DNA of 64,000 bases from Thermoguttaceae bacterium (lineage in GTDB: Bacteria; Planctomycetota; Planctomycetia; Pirellulales; Thermoguttaceae). Position numbers and translations under genes: made by a program. The stretch covers positions 29,097 through 93,096 of the forward strand of contig JAQVHZ010000004.1 in NCBI GenBank assembly GCA_028695965.1, read 5' to 3'. Below the pieces are notes generated by a model, which saw only the letters and a list, made by a program, of their open reading frames with translations, was not told where the DNA came from and did not search any database. Shown piece after piece: positions 26,120 through 35,249 of the stretch. Every line of letters begins with the position of its first letter. Position 1 is the first letter of the stretch.

Positions 26120-27127
26120 ATGGAAGAAGTTTCAGTAGTTGTTTTGAGCGCGCGCGTTTTACAGAACGTGCTTGGCGCCAGCGACATATACTTGCGGAAA
26201 ATACGCAAAGCGCTCGGCGTCCGCGTCGTCGTCGACGCCGAAAAAGGCAAGTTGTTTGTTCGCTCTGAAGACGCCGAATCGGCGCGGAAATGCGCCTATT
26301 TGCTCGAACAGCTCCAACGCTGGACCGACCGCGACGGTCAGGCGCTCTCCAACGACGACGTCAACCGCGCGATCGACGAAGTCCTTCAAGGTCAGCCAGT
26401 ATCCCAAACGCCCCCGTTTGAAGTCTACGGCGGCAAGACGATACGCCCGAAGACCGCGGGCCAGGCGAGATACTGCGAAGCGCTGCGCGAACATGAAATC
26501 GTCTTCTGCTCAGGGCCCGCGGGCACAGGCAAGACCTACCTTGCCGCCGCGCGCGCCGTCGAAGCGCTCCGATTTGGCGAAGCGCGCAAAATTGTCTTGG
26601 TGCGTCCTGCGGTCGAGGCGGGCGAAAATCTCGGGTTCCTGCCCGGAGACCTTCAAGAGAAGATTAACCCGTACCTGAGACCGCTCTTCGACTCCTTGGC
26701 CGATATGACTCAAGCGGATATGCTGCGCGAGTTTATCGAAGATTCGCGCGTTGAAATAGCGCCCCTTGCGTACATGCGCGGGCGAACGCTGAACAACGCC
26801 TATATCATCTTGGACGAGGCGCAAAATACGACCGTCTCCCAGATGAAGATGTTCCTGACGCGCATGGGCTTCGGCTCGCGCGTCGTCGTTTGCGGGGACG
26901 CCGGCCAGTCCGACCTCTCTCGCCGCATTAAAAACGGTCTCGTCGACGCCTTTGAGCGTCTTCGCGACGTAAAAGAAATCAAATTCCTAACGTTGGGGCG
27001 TTCGGACGTCGTGCGCCATTCGCTCGTTCAGAAGATCGTCGACGCGTACGAAAGGGACGACGACGAAGGCGATTACTCAGCGCCCGAGCCGCCGCGCGCG
27101 CAAGGGTCCCAAGAAGGAACCGTCTAA
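26120..27127 (+). CDS. phoH: PhoH-family ATPase
   Basis: The 335-aa protein has an N-terminal KH-like segment (LSARVLQNVLGASDIYLRKIRKALGVRVVVDAEKGKLFVR), then the PhoH P-loop domain. Walker A is GPAGTGKTY near residue 133 and Walker B is IILDEAQNTT near 232. RPAVEAGENLGFLPGDLQEKINPYLRPL is the family signature between them. PhoH proteins are RNA-linked ATPases or helicases often encoded beside ybeY, as here. Its stop overlaps the next start (TAATG), implying translational coupling with the HD protein. Confidence 0.95.
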   Translation: MEEVSVVVLSARVLQNVLGASDIYLRKIRKALGVRVVVDAEKGKLFVRSEDAESARKCAYLLEQLQRWTDRDGQALSNDDVNRAIDEVLQGQPVSQTPPFEVYGGKTIRPKTAGQARYCEALREHEIVFCSGPAGTGKTYLAAARAVEALRFGEARKIVLVRPAVEAGENLGFLPGDLQEKINPYLRPLFDSLADMTQADMLREFIEDSRVEIAPLAYMRGRTLNNAYIILDEAQNTTVSQMKMFLTRMGFGSRVVVCGDAGQSDLSRRIKNGLVDAFERLRDVKEIKFLTLGRSDVVRHSLVQKIVDAYERDDDEGDYSAPEPPRAQGSQEGTV

Positions 27128-29595
27128 TGCCAACACCTCCGCATAACGACAAAGATAGAATACGCACGCGCGCTCAGCGCGTCGCGTCGCGCGTCGCCTA
27201 CGACGGCTTGATAGAGAAGACGTTTCGCAACGTCCTTGCGGACAACGGCGTCAAAAAAATAGGGCTCGTTCTTGCCGCCGCGTTTGTCGTTACGATTATT
27301 TGCGGCGCATGGGATCCGCCGAGCCCCTATAAACTCGGGACGAAGATGGAGCGCGACGTCGTCTGCCGCACGCCGTTCCGTGTCCTTAGCCCCGACTTAA
27401 CTCAAGCGGACAGGCACGAAACGCGAATCAGAACAGTTCGCTATTTCGTCAACGACACGGCGTTGTTGGACGATTACAAAGGGGAGCTTATCAACGGTCT
27501 GTCGCTCATTTTAGAAGAGCCCGACTTCACCAATTGCTCGGAGACCAGCTTAGCTTTTCTTGCGGAATTCCTGCCCCCAAACTCCAGCGAAAACGGCCTT
27601 TCCGAGATTTTCGAAGCGCTCCGCGCCTACTTTGAAGAAGACGACGGGCTCGAAGAGTTCCGCAAGACCCTCAACCTGGCGTTCGAGCCTTATCGCGAAA
27701 CAGGGGTTCTGCGCGCGCTCGTCTCGGTCCACGACGAATCCGCCGCCGCGCAAGCGGTCAGTAAGGCGACCTATATCAACGTTTACGAAAAAGGCGCCGA
27801 TCCGAAAACAGCGCGGCAAGAGCTGGCGTCCCAAGCGCTCTTAGGCAGCGGACATAACGTCAAGGCGTCTCTCAACGAACAAATCGACAGTCCTGAAATC
27901 GTCAACTACATCGCCAATAAGATCAGAAACTCTATTCCCGAAACGCTGACGTACGACGCCGAAGAGACGGAGCGAGCCAGAAACCTTGCCGAACTCAACG
28001 TCGAAGATCGGTACCTCAGCTACGAAGCCGGCGACACGATCGTCAAGGCGGAAAAAGTTCTCGACGAAAAAGACCTGATTCACCTGAACGCGGAACACGC
28101 CGCGCTTTTAGCGGAACGGACGTGGGACGAGCGGTTCCTGCGGTCCGTCTCCTTTTTTGCGCTTTTTTCGTCCCTCATGCTCGGCGCCTTCTTCCTGACG
28201 CGCAATAAACTTCATATTTCGGGCGCGAACCTCCATAGCCGTTCGCTGTCCCATAGCGTTACGTTTCTCGCCGTCATGCTCTTTTTCATCGGCGTCGGAC
28301 GCGTCTTGCAGGAGACGCCCCCGATGAGCGAATCGCAGCGCGAAATCGCGCCGTTCCTAGTCTTTGTCCAACTCACCGCGATCGCCTCCACTTGGGAAAT
28401 CGCCTTGACGTTCGGCACGATCGCCGCGCTGGCGCTCAATTTCTCCGGATACGGCGGAATCAACGAATTCATTGTGTTTGTTGGAACCGGCGTCATCGTC
28501 TCCTTGGCGTCGCGCAACGTCCGCACGCGCGCGCAGCTCTTCGGCGTCGCGTTCGGCTCGGCGATCGCCGCGTTCGCCCTGTCGCTCGTTGTCGATTATA
28601 TGAACGACAATTTTGCCCGCGCGATTCCCGACGCGACCTTTTGCGCGCTTTGGTGTTTCTTTGCGGGCTTCTTTACGGCGGGTATCCTTCCGGTTTTCGA
28701 GCGCTTCTTCGGAATCTTGACGCCGATGCGCCTGCTCGAGTACAGCAATCCGTCGCACCCGCTCTTGCTGGAACTTAACCACCGCGCGCCCGCCACTTAC
28801 AGCCATTCGATCCAGACGGCGGCGCTCGCGGAACCTGCGGCTGAAGTGATCGGGGCGCGTTCGGCGCTCGTCCGGGTCGGGGCGTACTTCCACGACGTCG
28901 GCAAGATGCTGCAGCCGGAACACTTTACGGAAAACCAGAAGGGCTACAATATTCACGACGAACTCGAGCCGAGGATGAGCGCGCTCGTCATCATCGCGCA
29001 CACGAAAGACGGAGTCGACTTGGGCAAGCGCTACCGACTTCCGCGCCAGATTATCGACCTTATCGAGCAGCATCACGGCACGATGAACGCTGGATTCTTC
29101 TATCGCAAAGCGTGCAAAGCCGCCGAGGAAAAAGATCCGAACGCGCCGCCGCTCGACGAAGCGCCTTTCCGTTACCCCGGCCCAATCCCGCAGACGAAAG
29201 AAGCGGCGATCCTCATGCTCGCGGACTCCGTCGAGAGCGCCAGCCGCAGCTTGACCGACTGGTCGCCCCGACGCGTCGAGAACCTGGTGCGCAAACTTGT
29301 CGAAGAACGGGTCGAAGACCGACAATTCAACGACTGCGGCTTGACGCTCGGCGAAATTCATATGGTCGAACAGAGCCTCGTCTCGACCTTGCTCGCCAGC
29401 AGACATACGCGCATCAAATATCCTGACAGTTCCGACAAAGAGAAACCGGCGGAAAAAGAGAAAACGAAAGAGAACAAAGAACCTAAAGAGCGTCGAGACG
29501 GCGCCTCGGCCGCCGAGTCCGACGCGCCCGCGAAGAACGATCAAAACGGGAGCCTCAGCGCGGCGTTCGGGTTCCAAAACGCCTCTGAGAAATAG
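27127..29595 (+). CDS. 7TM-HD membrane phosphohydrolase (PgpH/YqfF type)
   Basis: The 822-aa protein has one N-terminal membrane segment (IGLVLAAAFVVTIICGAW, about 45-62). An extracytoplasmic 7TMR-HDED domain follows to about residue 335. Then come seven hydrophobic segments (about 340-545) and a cytoplasmic HD domain with HRAPATYSHSIQTAALAE and FHDVGKMLQPEHF (HD near residue 589). In Firmicutes this family degrades cyclic di-AMP. Its substrate in planctomycetes is not certain. A Lys/Glu-rich tail (EKPAEKEKTKENKEPKERRDG) ends the protein. It lies between phoH and ybeY, a conserved order. Confidence 0.93.
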   Translation: MPTPPHNDKDRIRTRAQRVASRVAYDGLIEKTFRNVLADNGVKKIGLVLAAAFVVTIICGAWDPPSPYKLGTKMERDVVCRTPFRVLSPDLTQADRHETRIRTVRYFVNDTALLDDYKGELINGLSLILEEPDFTNCSETSLAFLAEFLPPNSSENGLSEIFEALRAYFEEDDGLEEFRKTLNLAFEPYRETGVLRALVSVHDESAAAQAVSKATYINVYEKGADPKTARQELASQALLGSGHNVKASLNEQIDSPEIVNYIANKIRNSIPETLTYDAEETERARNLAELNVEDRYLSYEAGDTIVKAEKVLDEKDLIHLNAEHAALLAERTWDERFLRSVSFFALFSSLMLGAFFLTRNKLHISGANLHSRSLSHSVTFLAVMLFFIGVGRVLQETPPMSESQREIAPFLVFVQLTAIASTWEIALTFGTIAALALNFSGYGGINEFIVFVGTGVIVSLASRNVRTRAQLFGVAFGSAIAAFALSLVVDYMNDNFARAIPDATFCALWCFFAGFFTAGILPVFERFFGILTPMRLLEYSNPSHPLLLELNHRAPATYSHSIQTAALAEPAAEVIGARSALVRVGAYFHDVGKMLQPEHFTENQKGYNIHDELEPRMSALVIIAHTKDGVDLGKRYRLPRQIIDLIEQHHGTMNAGFFYRKACKAAEEKDPNAPPLDEAPFRYPGPIPQTKEAAILMLADSVESASRSLTDWSPRRVENLVRKLVEERVEDRQFNDCGLTLGEIHMVEQSLVSTLLASRHTRIKYPDSSDKEKPAEKEKTKENKEPKERRDGASAAESDAPAKNDQNGSLSAAFGFQNASEK

Positions 29596-29603
29596 CGAAT
29601 AAT

Positions 29604-30065
29604 ATGGACGGCGTCGAATTCGAATTTTCTAACGAGCAGTCGGCGTTGCCGGTCGATTTTGACCGAATTGAGCGCGCGCTGCGCGTCATTCTAGCGGACG
29701 CGGGCGTTACCGGCGGCAGAATCGAACTCGTCGTGCTCGAAGCGGAGCCGATGCATAAGATGAATGTCGAGTTCCTCGGGCACGACTACCCGACCGACGT
29801 GCTCGCGTTCAACCTCGGCGATCCGGCGGTTCTGGACCGGCTGGAAGCGAATATCGCCGTCTGTTCCGACGTCGCCGTCGAATCCGCGCCGTTCTACAAC
29901 TGGGCGCCGGAAGACGAGCTTCTGCTCTACGCGATTCACGGGGCGCTCCATCTTGTCGGCTACGACGACCATACTCCCGAAGACGCGCCAATCATGCGCG
30001 CAAAAGAACGCGAATACCTTGCGGTCGTCGGGGTCGACGGCGCGCGTTCCCGCGAGGGCGAGTAG
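29604..30065 (+). CDS. ybeY: endoribonuclease YbeY
   Basis: YbeY is a zinc-dependent endoribonuclease acting in 16S rRNA maturation. The 153-aa protein has the family segment VEFLGHDYPTDVLAFNLGD. The metal-binding motif is AIHGALHLVGYDDHTPED, in which three histidines of HGxLHLxGYDH-type geometry bind zinc. An extra Asp appears before the third His (GYDDH), as in several family members. It follows the HD protein by eight bases. Its stop is only eight bases from the stop of the convergent mcrC. Confidence 0.95.
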   Translation: MDGVEFEFSNEQSALPVDFDRIERALRVILADAGVTGGRIELVVLEAEPMHKMNVEFLGHDYPTDVLAFNLGDPAVLDRLEANIAVCSDVAVESAPFYNWAPEDELLLYAIHGALHLVGYDDHTPEDAPIMRAKEREYLAVVGVDGARSREGE

Positions 30066-30073
30066 GCGCGGCG

Positions 30074-31123
30074 TTATTCGGCGTCGGCGAAATAGTCGCC
30101 GACGATCGCGTCGAGCTGTTCGCGGATCTTGTCGAACCGGCAGTTCAGGTCGAGCGCTCGCGCTCCTATTCTGTTGCCGGACATTGAGTAATCGCCGTTG
30201 GGCAGGACGGCGTCGGCGGTCTGCGCGTAAAGGAGTAGCCCCGCGACGCGGCAGGGGCGTTCCGACTGGTCGAGCTCCCACTGCTTATTCTTGACGTACG
30301 AGAAGATCTGATAGAGATTGCCCGAATGCAGCTTAGCGACGCCGAATTGGACCTGCGTCATCTTTGAGTAGTATTTCGCGTCAATGATCAATACTTTGTC
30401 GCCGCGCGAGAGCATGACGTCGGTCTTCATGGCGGGCAGCAGCGCGCAATCGTCGTCGGCGTCGAGCGCCCACCCGATGAGTCTCGGCTCGGGCCGAAGT
30501 TCGCGAAAATGTTTGCGGTAGTATTCGAGCAGGAACTGTTCGTAGAGTCGGCTCATGCGCTGCTCGTCGATAAGGGAGACCAATTTAGTTCCGCCGTCCG
30601 TATCCGACTGCAACAGCCCGTAGAAAATCAAGTTACAGAGCGCTATCAGCGGCTGATAGACCCGCGTGTTGGCGTTAAAGCGCATATTCCAGTCGACCAG
30701 ATGCAGGTCGATCGTCCCGACGTCGACGAAATACGCAAGCCCTTTGCGCAGTTCCTGTTTGCGCGCTTTGGAAATTGGCGCGCTCATCAGGCGCAACGCG
30801 GTCGATTTCACGATCCGATTGAGCTTTGTGTCGACGGAAAATTCGTCGTAGTCGCAGACGACGCGCTTTCGGCGCAAGCTCTGCGTCTTCACCGTATCGG
30901 CGACGTCGATTTTTCCCCTAGGAGAAGCGATCGCGTCGGACGTTCCGACGAACCCGCGCCCTATCCCGCGCCGCGCGAGCTCTTCCATCCCCTTGGCAAG
31001 GATCGCGGCGCACAGCTCGACCGCGTTTTCGAATTCTTCGGTCTCGACGTAGCGAAACTCGCGCGCGTTCAGCGCTCGGAAAGCGTACGCCAGCATATAA
31101 TAGACGTTTCGAATCGGGATCAT
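30074..31123 (-). CDS. mcrC: McrC: nuclease subunit of a McrBC type IV restriction system
   Basis: McrC supplies the endonuclease of McrBC, which cuts modified DNA after GTP-driven translocation by McrB. From the ATG at 31123 the protein is 349 aa (MIPIRNVYYMLAYAFRALN, the typical McrC start). It contains RGIGRGFVGTSDAIASPRGKID and the PD-(D/E)xK nuclease core KTDVMLSRGDKVLIIDAKYYSK near residue 235. The ORF track's upstream extension overlaps mcrB and is rejected. Start and stop overlap mcrB by ATGA, showing translational coupling. Confidence 0.92.
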   Translation of the reverse strand: MIPIRNVYYMLAYAFRALNAREFRYVETEEFENAVELCAAILAKGMEELARRGIGRGFVGTSDAIASPRGKIDVADTVKTQSLRRKRVVCDYDEFSVDTKLNRIVKSTALRLMSAPISKARKQELRKGLAYFVDVGTIDLHLVDWNMRFNANTRVYQPLIALCNLIFYGLLQSDTDGGTKLVSLIDEQRMSRLYEQFLLEYYRKHFRELRPEPRLIGWALDADDDCALLPAMKTDVMLSRGDKVLIIDAKYYSKMTQVQFGVAKLHSGNLYQIFSYVKNKQWELDQSERPCRVAGLLLYAQTADAVLPNGDYSMSGNRIGARALDLNCRFDKIREQLDAIVGDYFADAE

Positions 31124-33234
31124 TGGAGCGCCGCCCTCAGACGATGAGCCCACGTTTCGACGTTGGTCGGCTCGTCGTACCAGTACTCTTTGAGCAGCGG
31201 AATAAGTTCTAAGTCGACGACATTCTGCAGCATAGCCTCGACGCTTTCGGTCTCTAAGCCGCACAGGAAGCTATGACCGACACAGAACCCTTCCCCTAGC
31301 GCCTCGTCTGCGACAATCGCTTCGTTAAGACGCTTTATTTCGAGAACTAACTTGTCAAATTCCTCGCTCGCCAAATCGTGCTGATACTCGACGAATCCCT
31401 CAGAATCGAAGCCGGGCTTCATATCGAAAAAGGCAAACCGGCGTCGGAGCGCGAAATCCAACATCGCCAAGCTGCGGTCCGCAGTGTTCATCATGCCAAT
31501 GATATACACGTTCTCAGGAACGGAAAACTTTTCGTTCGCATAGAGCAGCTGCAGCGGGACGCCCCGCTTGTCGCACTCGATCAACATGAACAGCTCGCCA
31601 AAGATCTTGCTCATGTTTCCGCGGTTGATTTCGTCAATGATGAAAAAGTACTTGTTCTCCGGGTCTGTTTCCGCTTCTTTGCAGAACTCGTAGAAGACGC
31701 CTCGACGAAGCTCAAAGCCCGTCTCCATCGGACGATAGCCCATAATGAAATCTTCGTACGAATAGCTCTGATGGAATTGAACCATCGCGACGCGGCTTTC
31801 GTCCTGGACGCCCATCATCGAAAATGCCAAGCGCTTCGCGGCGTACGTCTTGCCGGTCCCAGGCGCGCCTTGCAGGACGACGTTCTTTTTCATTTCGAGC
31901 GCGGCGACTAGACGCTCATAATCGTCGGCGCTCATGTAAACGTCGTTAAGGAAATCTTCTGCGCCATAGCCGTCTGGCTGAGGTCCCCGACCTGTCTCTG
32001 CTGTTCCGTCGCCATCCTTGTCTAACTTCTCATTAAGCGTTTCGACAAGATCCAAATAATCGGTTATGTCCGTTAGGGTTTTCTGCGCGCAGCCTTTTGG
32101 CAAATCCCATTCCCCGTAATCCGTCCACTCAACCTTTCGGACGTTTTTAAGATCGTCTTCCGCGTCGTCAAAATAATAGACGTCTTCAATAATTTCTCCT
32201 CTGCCAAGGAGTTTCGTCACGCCCTTTTTGACGAAGACGACGTCGCCCGGGCGAATATCGTTAGCAAATCGCCAAAGCATATTCGCCGCTTGAGTAGGAT
32301 TCTTCGTCGGGTACAGCTTCTCCCTCAAGGCGTCGCGTATTTCGTTCTGGCTCGAGTACTGACGTAAATCGCCAATTTCATGCCAACCAATACCCATCGT
32401 TCCCTTTTTATAGAAATGGTCCCACCGCTTGGCGTTGGCGCCGGGCGCATAGAGCCAATAGCGCGGCGCAGCAGAAGAAGAAGTTGGCTGTGGAAGGGGG
32501 CCTATAAACGCTTCATGAGACAACTCGGGAAAATGCTTCAATTGGAAATTGTCGTTCGCTTTCATCATTTCCTTGACAAAGGCGCATAGATTGAGATATT
32601 CCTCGCCCGTTGGAACGTTTTTGAGAGCGGCAAAGTAATCGGCGCATTCTTTCGAGACGATAGGAGAGTCGGCGAGAAACTTCCGGTTGCGCGAGTCGAG
32701 GCTTAAATAGCAATAGGGCCGAAACCAAAAAAGCCCCATCGAAAGGCGCCATTTTAATCCGCTTCTATCTTTAATAGCGTCATACGCTCGGATAAAGGCG
32801 TTTCTCGCTTCTTCGTCCGTTTGATTATCGGCATAGGCGACAGCGGCGGCAAGGACGTTCCAAAAAGACTCGCTGTCCTCGCTTCGATTTTCTTTTCGCC
32901 AATCAAAGATGATCGCGCTTAGCGGATAGAGCAACGGGACGCCGTCAAATCCAGTAGGCGGCGGAGTTTGAAAGGAAAATTCCTTGCCCAATTCTTGCAG
33001 GTCGTCAATTCGCTTAGGGGCGGAAGTCATATTGCTCTTATTGAACAAACCGAAAGCGGTGATCGGGTCGATTTCATCGGGGACGTCGTCAGAAAGCTTC
33101 ATTTTTGGAAAATTGTACCCGACTTTTTCATAAACTTTCCGAAGCTTGGGAACCAACGCCTGACGATCGTCTTTATACTCGAGGAGTTTGTTCGCATATT
33201 CTTCATAGAAGGGAACCCAATCGAAGTTAGCCAT
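31120..33234 (-). CDS. mcrB: McrB-like AAA+ GTPase with EVE/PUA-like reader segment
   Basis: The 704-aa protein has three parts. Residues 1-260 are an N-terminal domain of McrB-associated type (FDGVPLLYPLSAIIFDWRKENRSEDSESFWNVLAAAVAYA). About 275-395 look like an EVE/PUA-like base-reading domain (RYWLYAPGANAKRWDHFYKKGTMGIGWHEIGDLRQY, RPGDVVFVKKGVTKLLGRGEI). From about 450 there is an AAA+ motor with Walker A QGAPGTGKTY, Walker B FFIIDEINRGN and the McrB signature IIGMMNTADRSLAMLDFALRRRF. EVE domains recognise modified cytosines in related systems. The target here is unknown. Its promoter lies in the 387-base spacer upstream. Confidence 0.92.
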   Translation of the reverse strand: MANFDWVPFYEEYANKLLEYKDDRQALVPKLRKVYEKVGYNFPKMKLSDDVPDEIDPITAFGLFNKSNMTSAPKRIDDLQELGKEFSFQTPPPTGFDGVPLLYPLSAIIFDWRKENRSEDSESFWNVLAAAVAYADNQTDEEARNAFIRAYDAIKDRSGLKWRLSMGLFWFRPYCYLSLDSRNRKFLADSPIVSKECADYFAALKNVPTGEEYLNLCAFVKEMMKANDNFQLKHFPELSHEAFIGPLPQPTSSSAAPRYWLYAPGANAKRWDHFYKKGTMGIGWHEIGDLRQYSSQNEIRDALREKLYPTKNPTQAANMLWRFANDIRPGDVVFVKKGVTKLLGRGEIIEDVYYFDDAEDDLKNVRKVEWTDYGEWDLPKGCAQKTLTDITDYLDLVETLNEKLDKDGDGTAETGRGPQPDGYGAEDFLNDVYMSADDYERLVAALEMKKNVVLQGAPGTGKTYAAKRLAFSMMGVQDESRVAMVQFHQSYSYEDFIMGYRPMETGFELRRGVFYEFCKEAETDPENKYFFIIDEINRGNMSKIFGELFMLIECDKRGVPLQLLYANEKFSVPENVYIIGMMNTADRSLAMLDFALRRRFAFFDMKPGFDSEGFVEYQHDLASEEFDKLVLEIKRLNEAIVADEALGEGFCVGHSFLCGLETESVEAMLQNVVDLELIPLLKEYWYDEPTNVETWAHRLRAALQ

Positions 33235-33621
33235 TTGAAATCGCCTTGTCTGCTGTTATATTGACCGGTTTGAATGAAACTTTTTTAAATATTTGAAATT
33301 TTAAACGCTAATTCCCAAGTTATTGCTTAGATATTACCATAAAACAAAAGTAGAATCAAGCGCCGCTAGGCAGAAAATAAAAAACTACTCTGGTTCCAAG
33401 ACAGCCGATCATTCAGCGCGAATCCGCCGACAAAGGATAAGCGGCGTTACTGTCGTCTTCGTCTGTAACAGATACGAAATTTGCTGATTGCTTATCTCTC
33501 CTTGTTTTCATCGTTTCTTTACGGCGGTCATAACGCGCGCAAGCAAAAGCACGACTTCGGCGCGATTCCCGGGCGCGGCGTCAACGCCGGACGGGGACGA
33601 GCGCCATTTTGGGTTGTTACT
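33235..33621. other. gene-free AT-rich spacer upstream of mcrB
   Basis: It holds the presumed mcrB promoter (a TATAAC box near 33253-33258 on the minus strand). No ORF with a ribosome binding site or recognised homology was seen. Confidence 0.5.
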
Positions 33622-34461
33622 CTACATCAGCTCCATGAGCTGGTTGTCTTCTATCGGCAAGCTTTCCAAATATTCTTGCGCTTCTTCCCGAGTATCAAAG
33701 GTATTTATGACGAAGGCGTTCATTCCCTTCTGGCTGTTAAACACCTTGACAGAGCCTGGACTCCGGAGGTCGATTGATACGACAAAGTTCCTTTGTAACG
33801 GGAAGTCATAGGTTGCTACCGCGCGGCTTCCGTCGGGCAACGCTTGGCAAAGCTCGCCGAGCCCTTTGGACGAGATTCGGCAGTTCATCAGCTTCAAACT
33901 CTGCAAACGATTGAAGTTCGAAAAGAGCTCGACGTCGGAATCTTCCAGCCCATATCTGCACTTTAGCTTGGTTACGCGATATATTCTTTGATCTTGGTCG
34001 TCTCTTTCTGCGGGATCGACAACTCGAGCGCTGAACCCCAACGACGATTTTTGATTTAACGTCTTGAACGCGTGTTTTTCAACCGGCAGAAGGCGTTCCA
34101 GGTCGCATTTTCTTCCCAGCGAAACGGCGCCGCTCACTGCAACAATTGAGAATAGAATGAACAGCGTTGCCAAAAGGGGCGCGGAAAAGAGACGACGCCT
34201 TCTTTTGGCGTCAGACTTGTCGTCCGTTTTGACAAGCTCGTCGCTCGCCAGATCTTCATGTTGAGAGGAATCTTCACGACGACGGGCTCTTTCTTTGCCG
34301 CTTTTCACTATAGCGTAAGCTATGTTCAAAAGTTCCGCGTTAAACACAAGGACGACAATGGGGGCGACAAACCTCGCTCCTCCTGCCAAAACGATCAGTA
34401 AAACTAAGAATGAAACGGCGTGCAGCAGCATCGACGCCGCCCGTATGTCTCTTTTGTCCAC
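33622..34461 (-). CDS. membrane protein of unknown function, GTG start
   Basis: The 279-aa protein has two N-terminal hydrophobic segments (about 8-30 and 32-50), a charged Arg/Asp/Glu loop, a third segment (LLATLFILFSIVAVSGAV, about 94-112), then a 165-residue exported or cytoplasmic domain. The GTG start at 34461 follows GGAG at seven bases. The soluble part contains LFSNFNRLQSLKLMNCRISSKGLGELCQALP, which reads like one leucine-rich repeat. The N-terminal pair of helices resembles the neighbouring 88-aa protein (LLHAVSFLVLLIVLAGG against VLHVAALLGFLFFIVAG), so the two are probably paralogous. The function is unknown. Confidence 0.65.
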   Translation of the reverse strand: MDKRDIRAASMLLHAVSFLVLLIVLAGGARFVAPIVVLVFNAELLNIAYAIVKSGKERARRREDSSQHEDLASDELVKTDDKSDAKRRRRLFSAPLLATLFILFSIVAVSGAVSLGRKCDLERLLPVEKHAFKTLNQKSSLGFSARVVDPAERDDQDQRIYRVTKLKCRYGLEDSDVELFSNFNRLQSLKLMNCRISSKGLGELCQALPDGSRAVATYDFPLQRNFVVSIDLRSPGSVKVFNSQKGMNAFVINTFDTREEAQEYLESLPIEDNQLMELM

Positions 34462-34593
34462 TTTACTTCTCCTCTGAAAGGCCTGTTGCGTCCGCGACTC
34501 GTGTCTGGAACTTGTCCAAAAAAATTATTCTAACCGCTTTATTATTCGTCGCTGCTCCCACAATTGACCTCCCCAAGACGACGAACAAGCCCG

Positions 34594-34860
34594 TCAGGAC
34601 TCGTTTTCTTCGGAAGAGTTTATGGGTCCTTTGGAGCCTCCTTTAACAGCGACCCCAAGAAACGCCGCCGCCGACGCCAATATGTTGACAACTTCCGCCA
34701 CAAACACAGGCGTTACACACACGAGAAGGAGAACCCCCGAATCATACGGATTCCTCGCTGCAATGTGGATGACAAACCCTGCGACGATAAAGAATAGAAA
34801 GCCCAACAACGCGGCGACGTGCAATACTAACGAAAATTCCTTTAGTCTTTCCTTTGTCAT
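34594..34860 (-). CDS. small two-helix membrane protein
   Basis: An 88-aa protein with two hydrophobic segments (LHVAALLGFLFFIVAGFVIHIAA and GVLLLVCVTPVFVAEVVNILASAAAFLGVAV) and a short polar tail. ATG 34860 has a good ribosome binding site (GGAGGAAGTGAA). It resembles the N-terminal part of the following 279-aa protein. They are 132 bases apart on one strand and likely arose by duplication. No family name is recognised. Confidence 0.65.
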   Translation of the reverse strand: MTKERLKEFSLVLHVAALLGFLFFIVAGFVIHIAARNPYDSGVLLLVCVTPVFVAEVVNILASAAAFLGVAVKGGSKGPINSSEENES

Positions 34861-34888
34861 TTCACTTCCTCCTGGGTCGAAGCTTATT

Positions 34889-35077
34889 CTACGATTCGTG
34901 AGGGAATTTTACGCGCGGGTTTGCCGACGCAACGCCAATACTACCTGATAACGCAAGCAAAATCAAGAGCGGTCGGCGCTTGTTTTCTCGTCGCTGGTCG
35001 AACGACAATCTTTCCTTAAAAGACGCGGCGCCCTTTTTTATCATCCCATACGCCGCGCCGATTTTCAACATATTCAT
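34889..35077 (-). CDS. possible small basic membrane protein
   Basis: A 62-aa ORF, MNMLKIGAAYGMIKKGAASFKERLSFDQRRENKRRPLLILLALSGSIGVASANPRVKFPHES, with one hydrophobic stretch after a basic region. It has the amphipathic look of a real small protein and lies in line with two other minus genes. However, it lacks a clear ribosome binding site and I recognise no family. Confidence 0.35.
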   Translation of the reverse strand: MNMLKIGAAYGMIKKGAASFKERLSFDQRRENKRRPLLILLALSGSIGVASANPRVKFPHES

Positions 35078-35195
35078 CGTAAACTAAAGCGGGGCGAAAG
35101 TCAAGAAAATTTCTCAAAGAGCAAAGGATTCTTCGCACAAATCGAGCGGAAGTCGTTCGTCGGCGCAATAATTTCTCTCTTTTTAGGAAAAATAG

Positions 35196-35224
35196 TTGCT
35201 AAACTCGGGGAGTCTGCGTATAAT
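35196..35224 (+). promoter_or_regulatory. consensus-like promoter of the helical-repeat gene
   Basis: TTGCTA (35196-35201), 17 bases, TATAAT (35219-35224). The expected transcript begins near 35231, downstream of the first two in-frame start codons of the ORF track. The real translation start must therefore be farther in. Confidence 0.82.
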
Positions 35225-35249
35225 GTACGCGTCAGACGACCTAAGGTTT

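Noticed and set aside
28357-29577. 406-aa minus ORF opposite the 7TM-HD gene
   Set aside because: Arg-rich antisense shadow of an identified gene.
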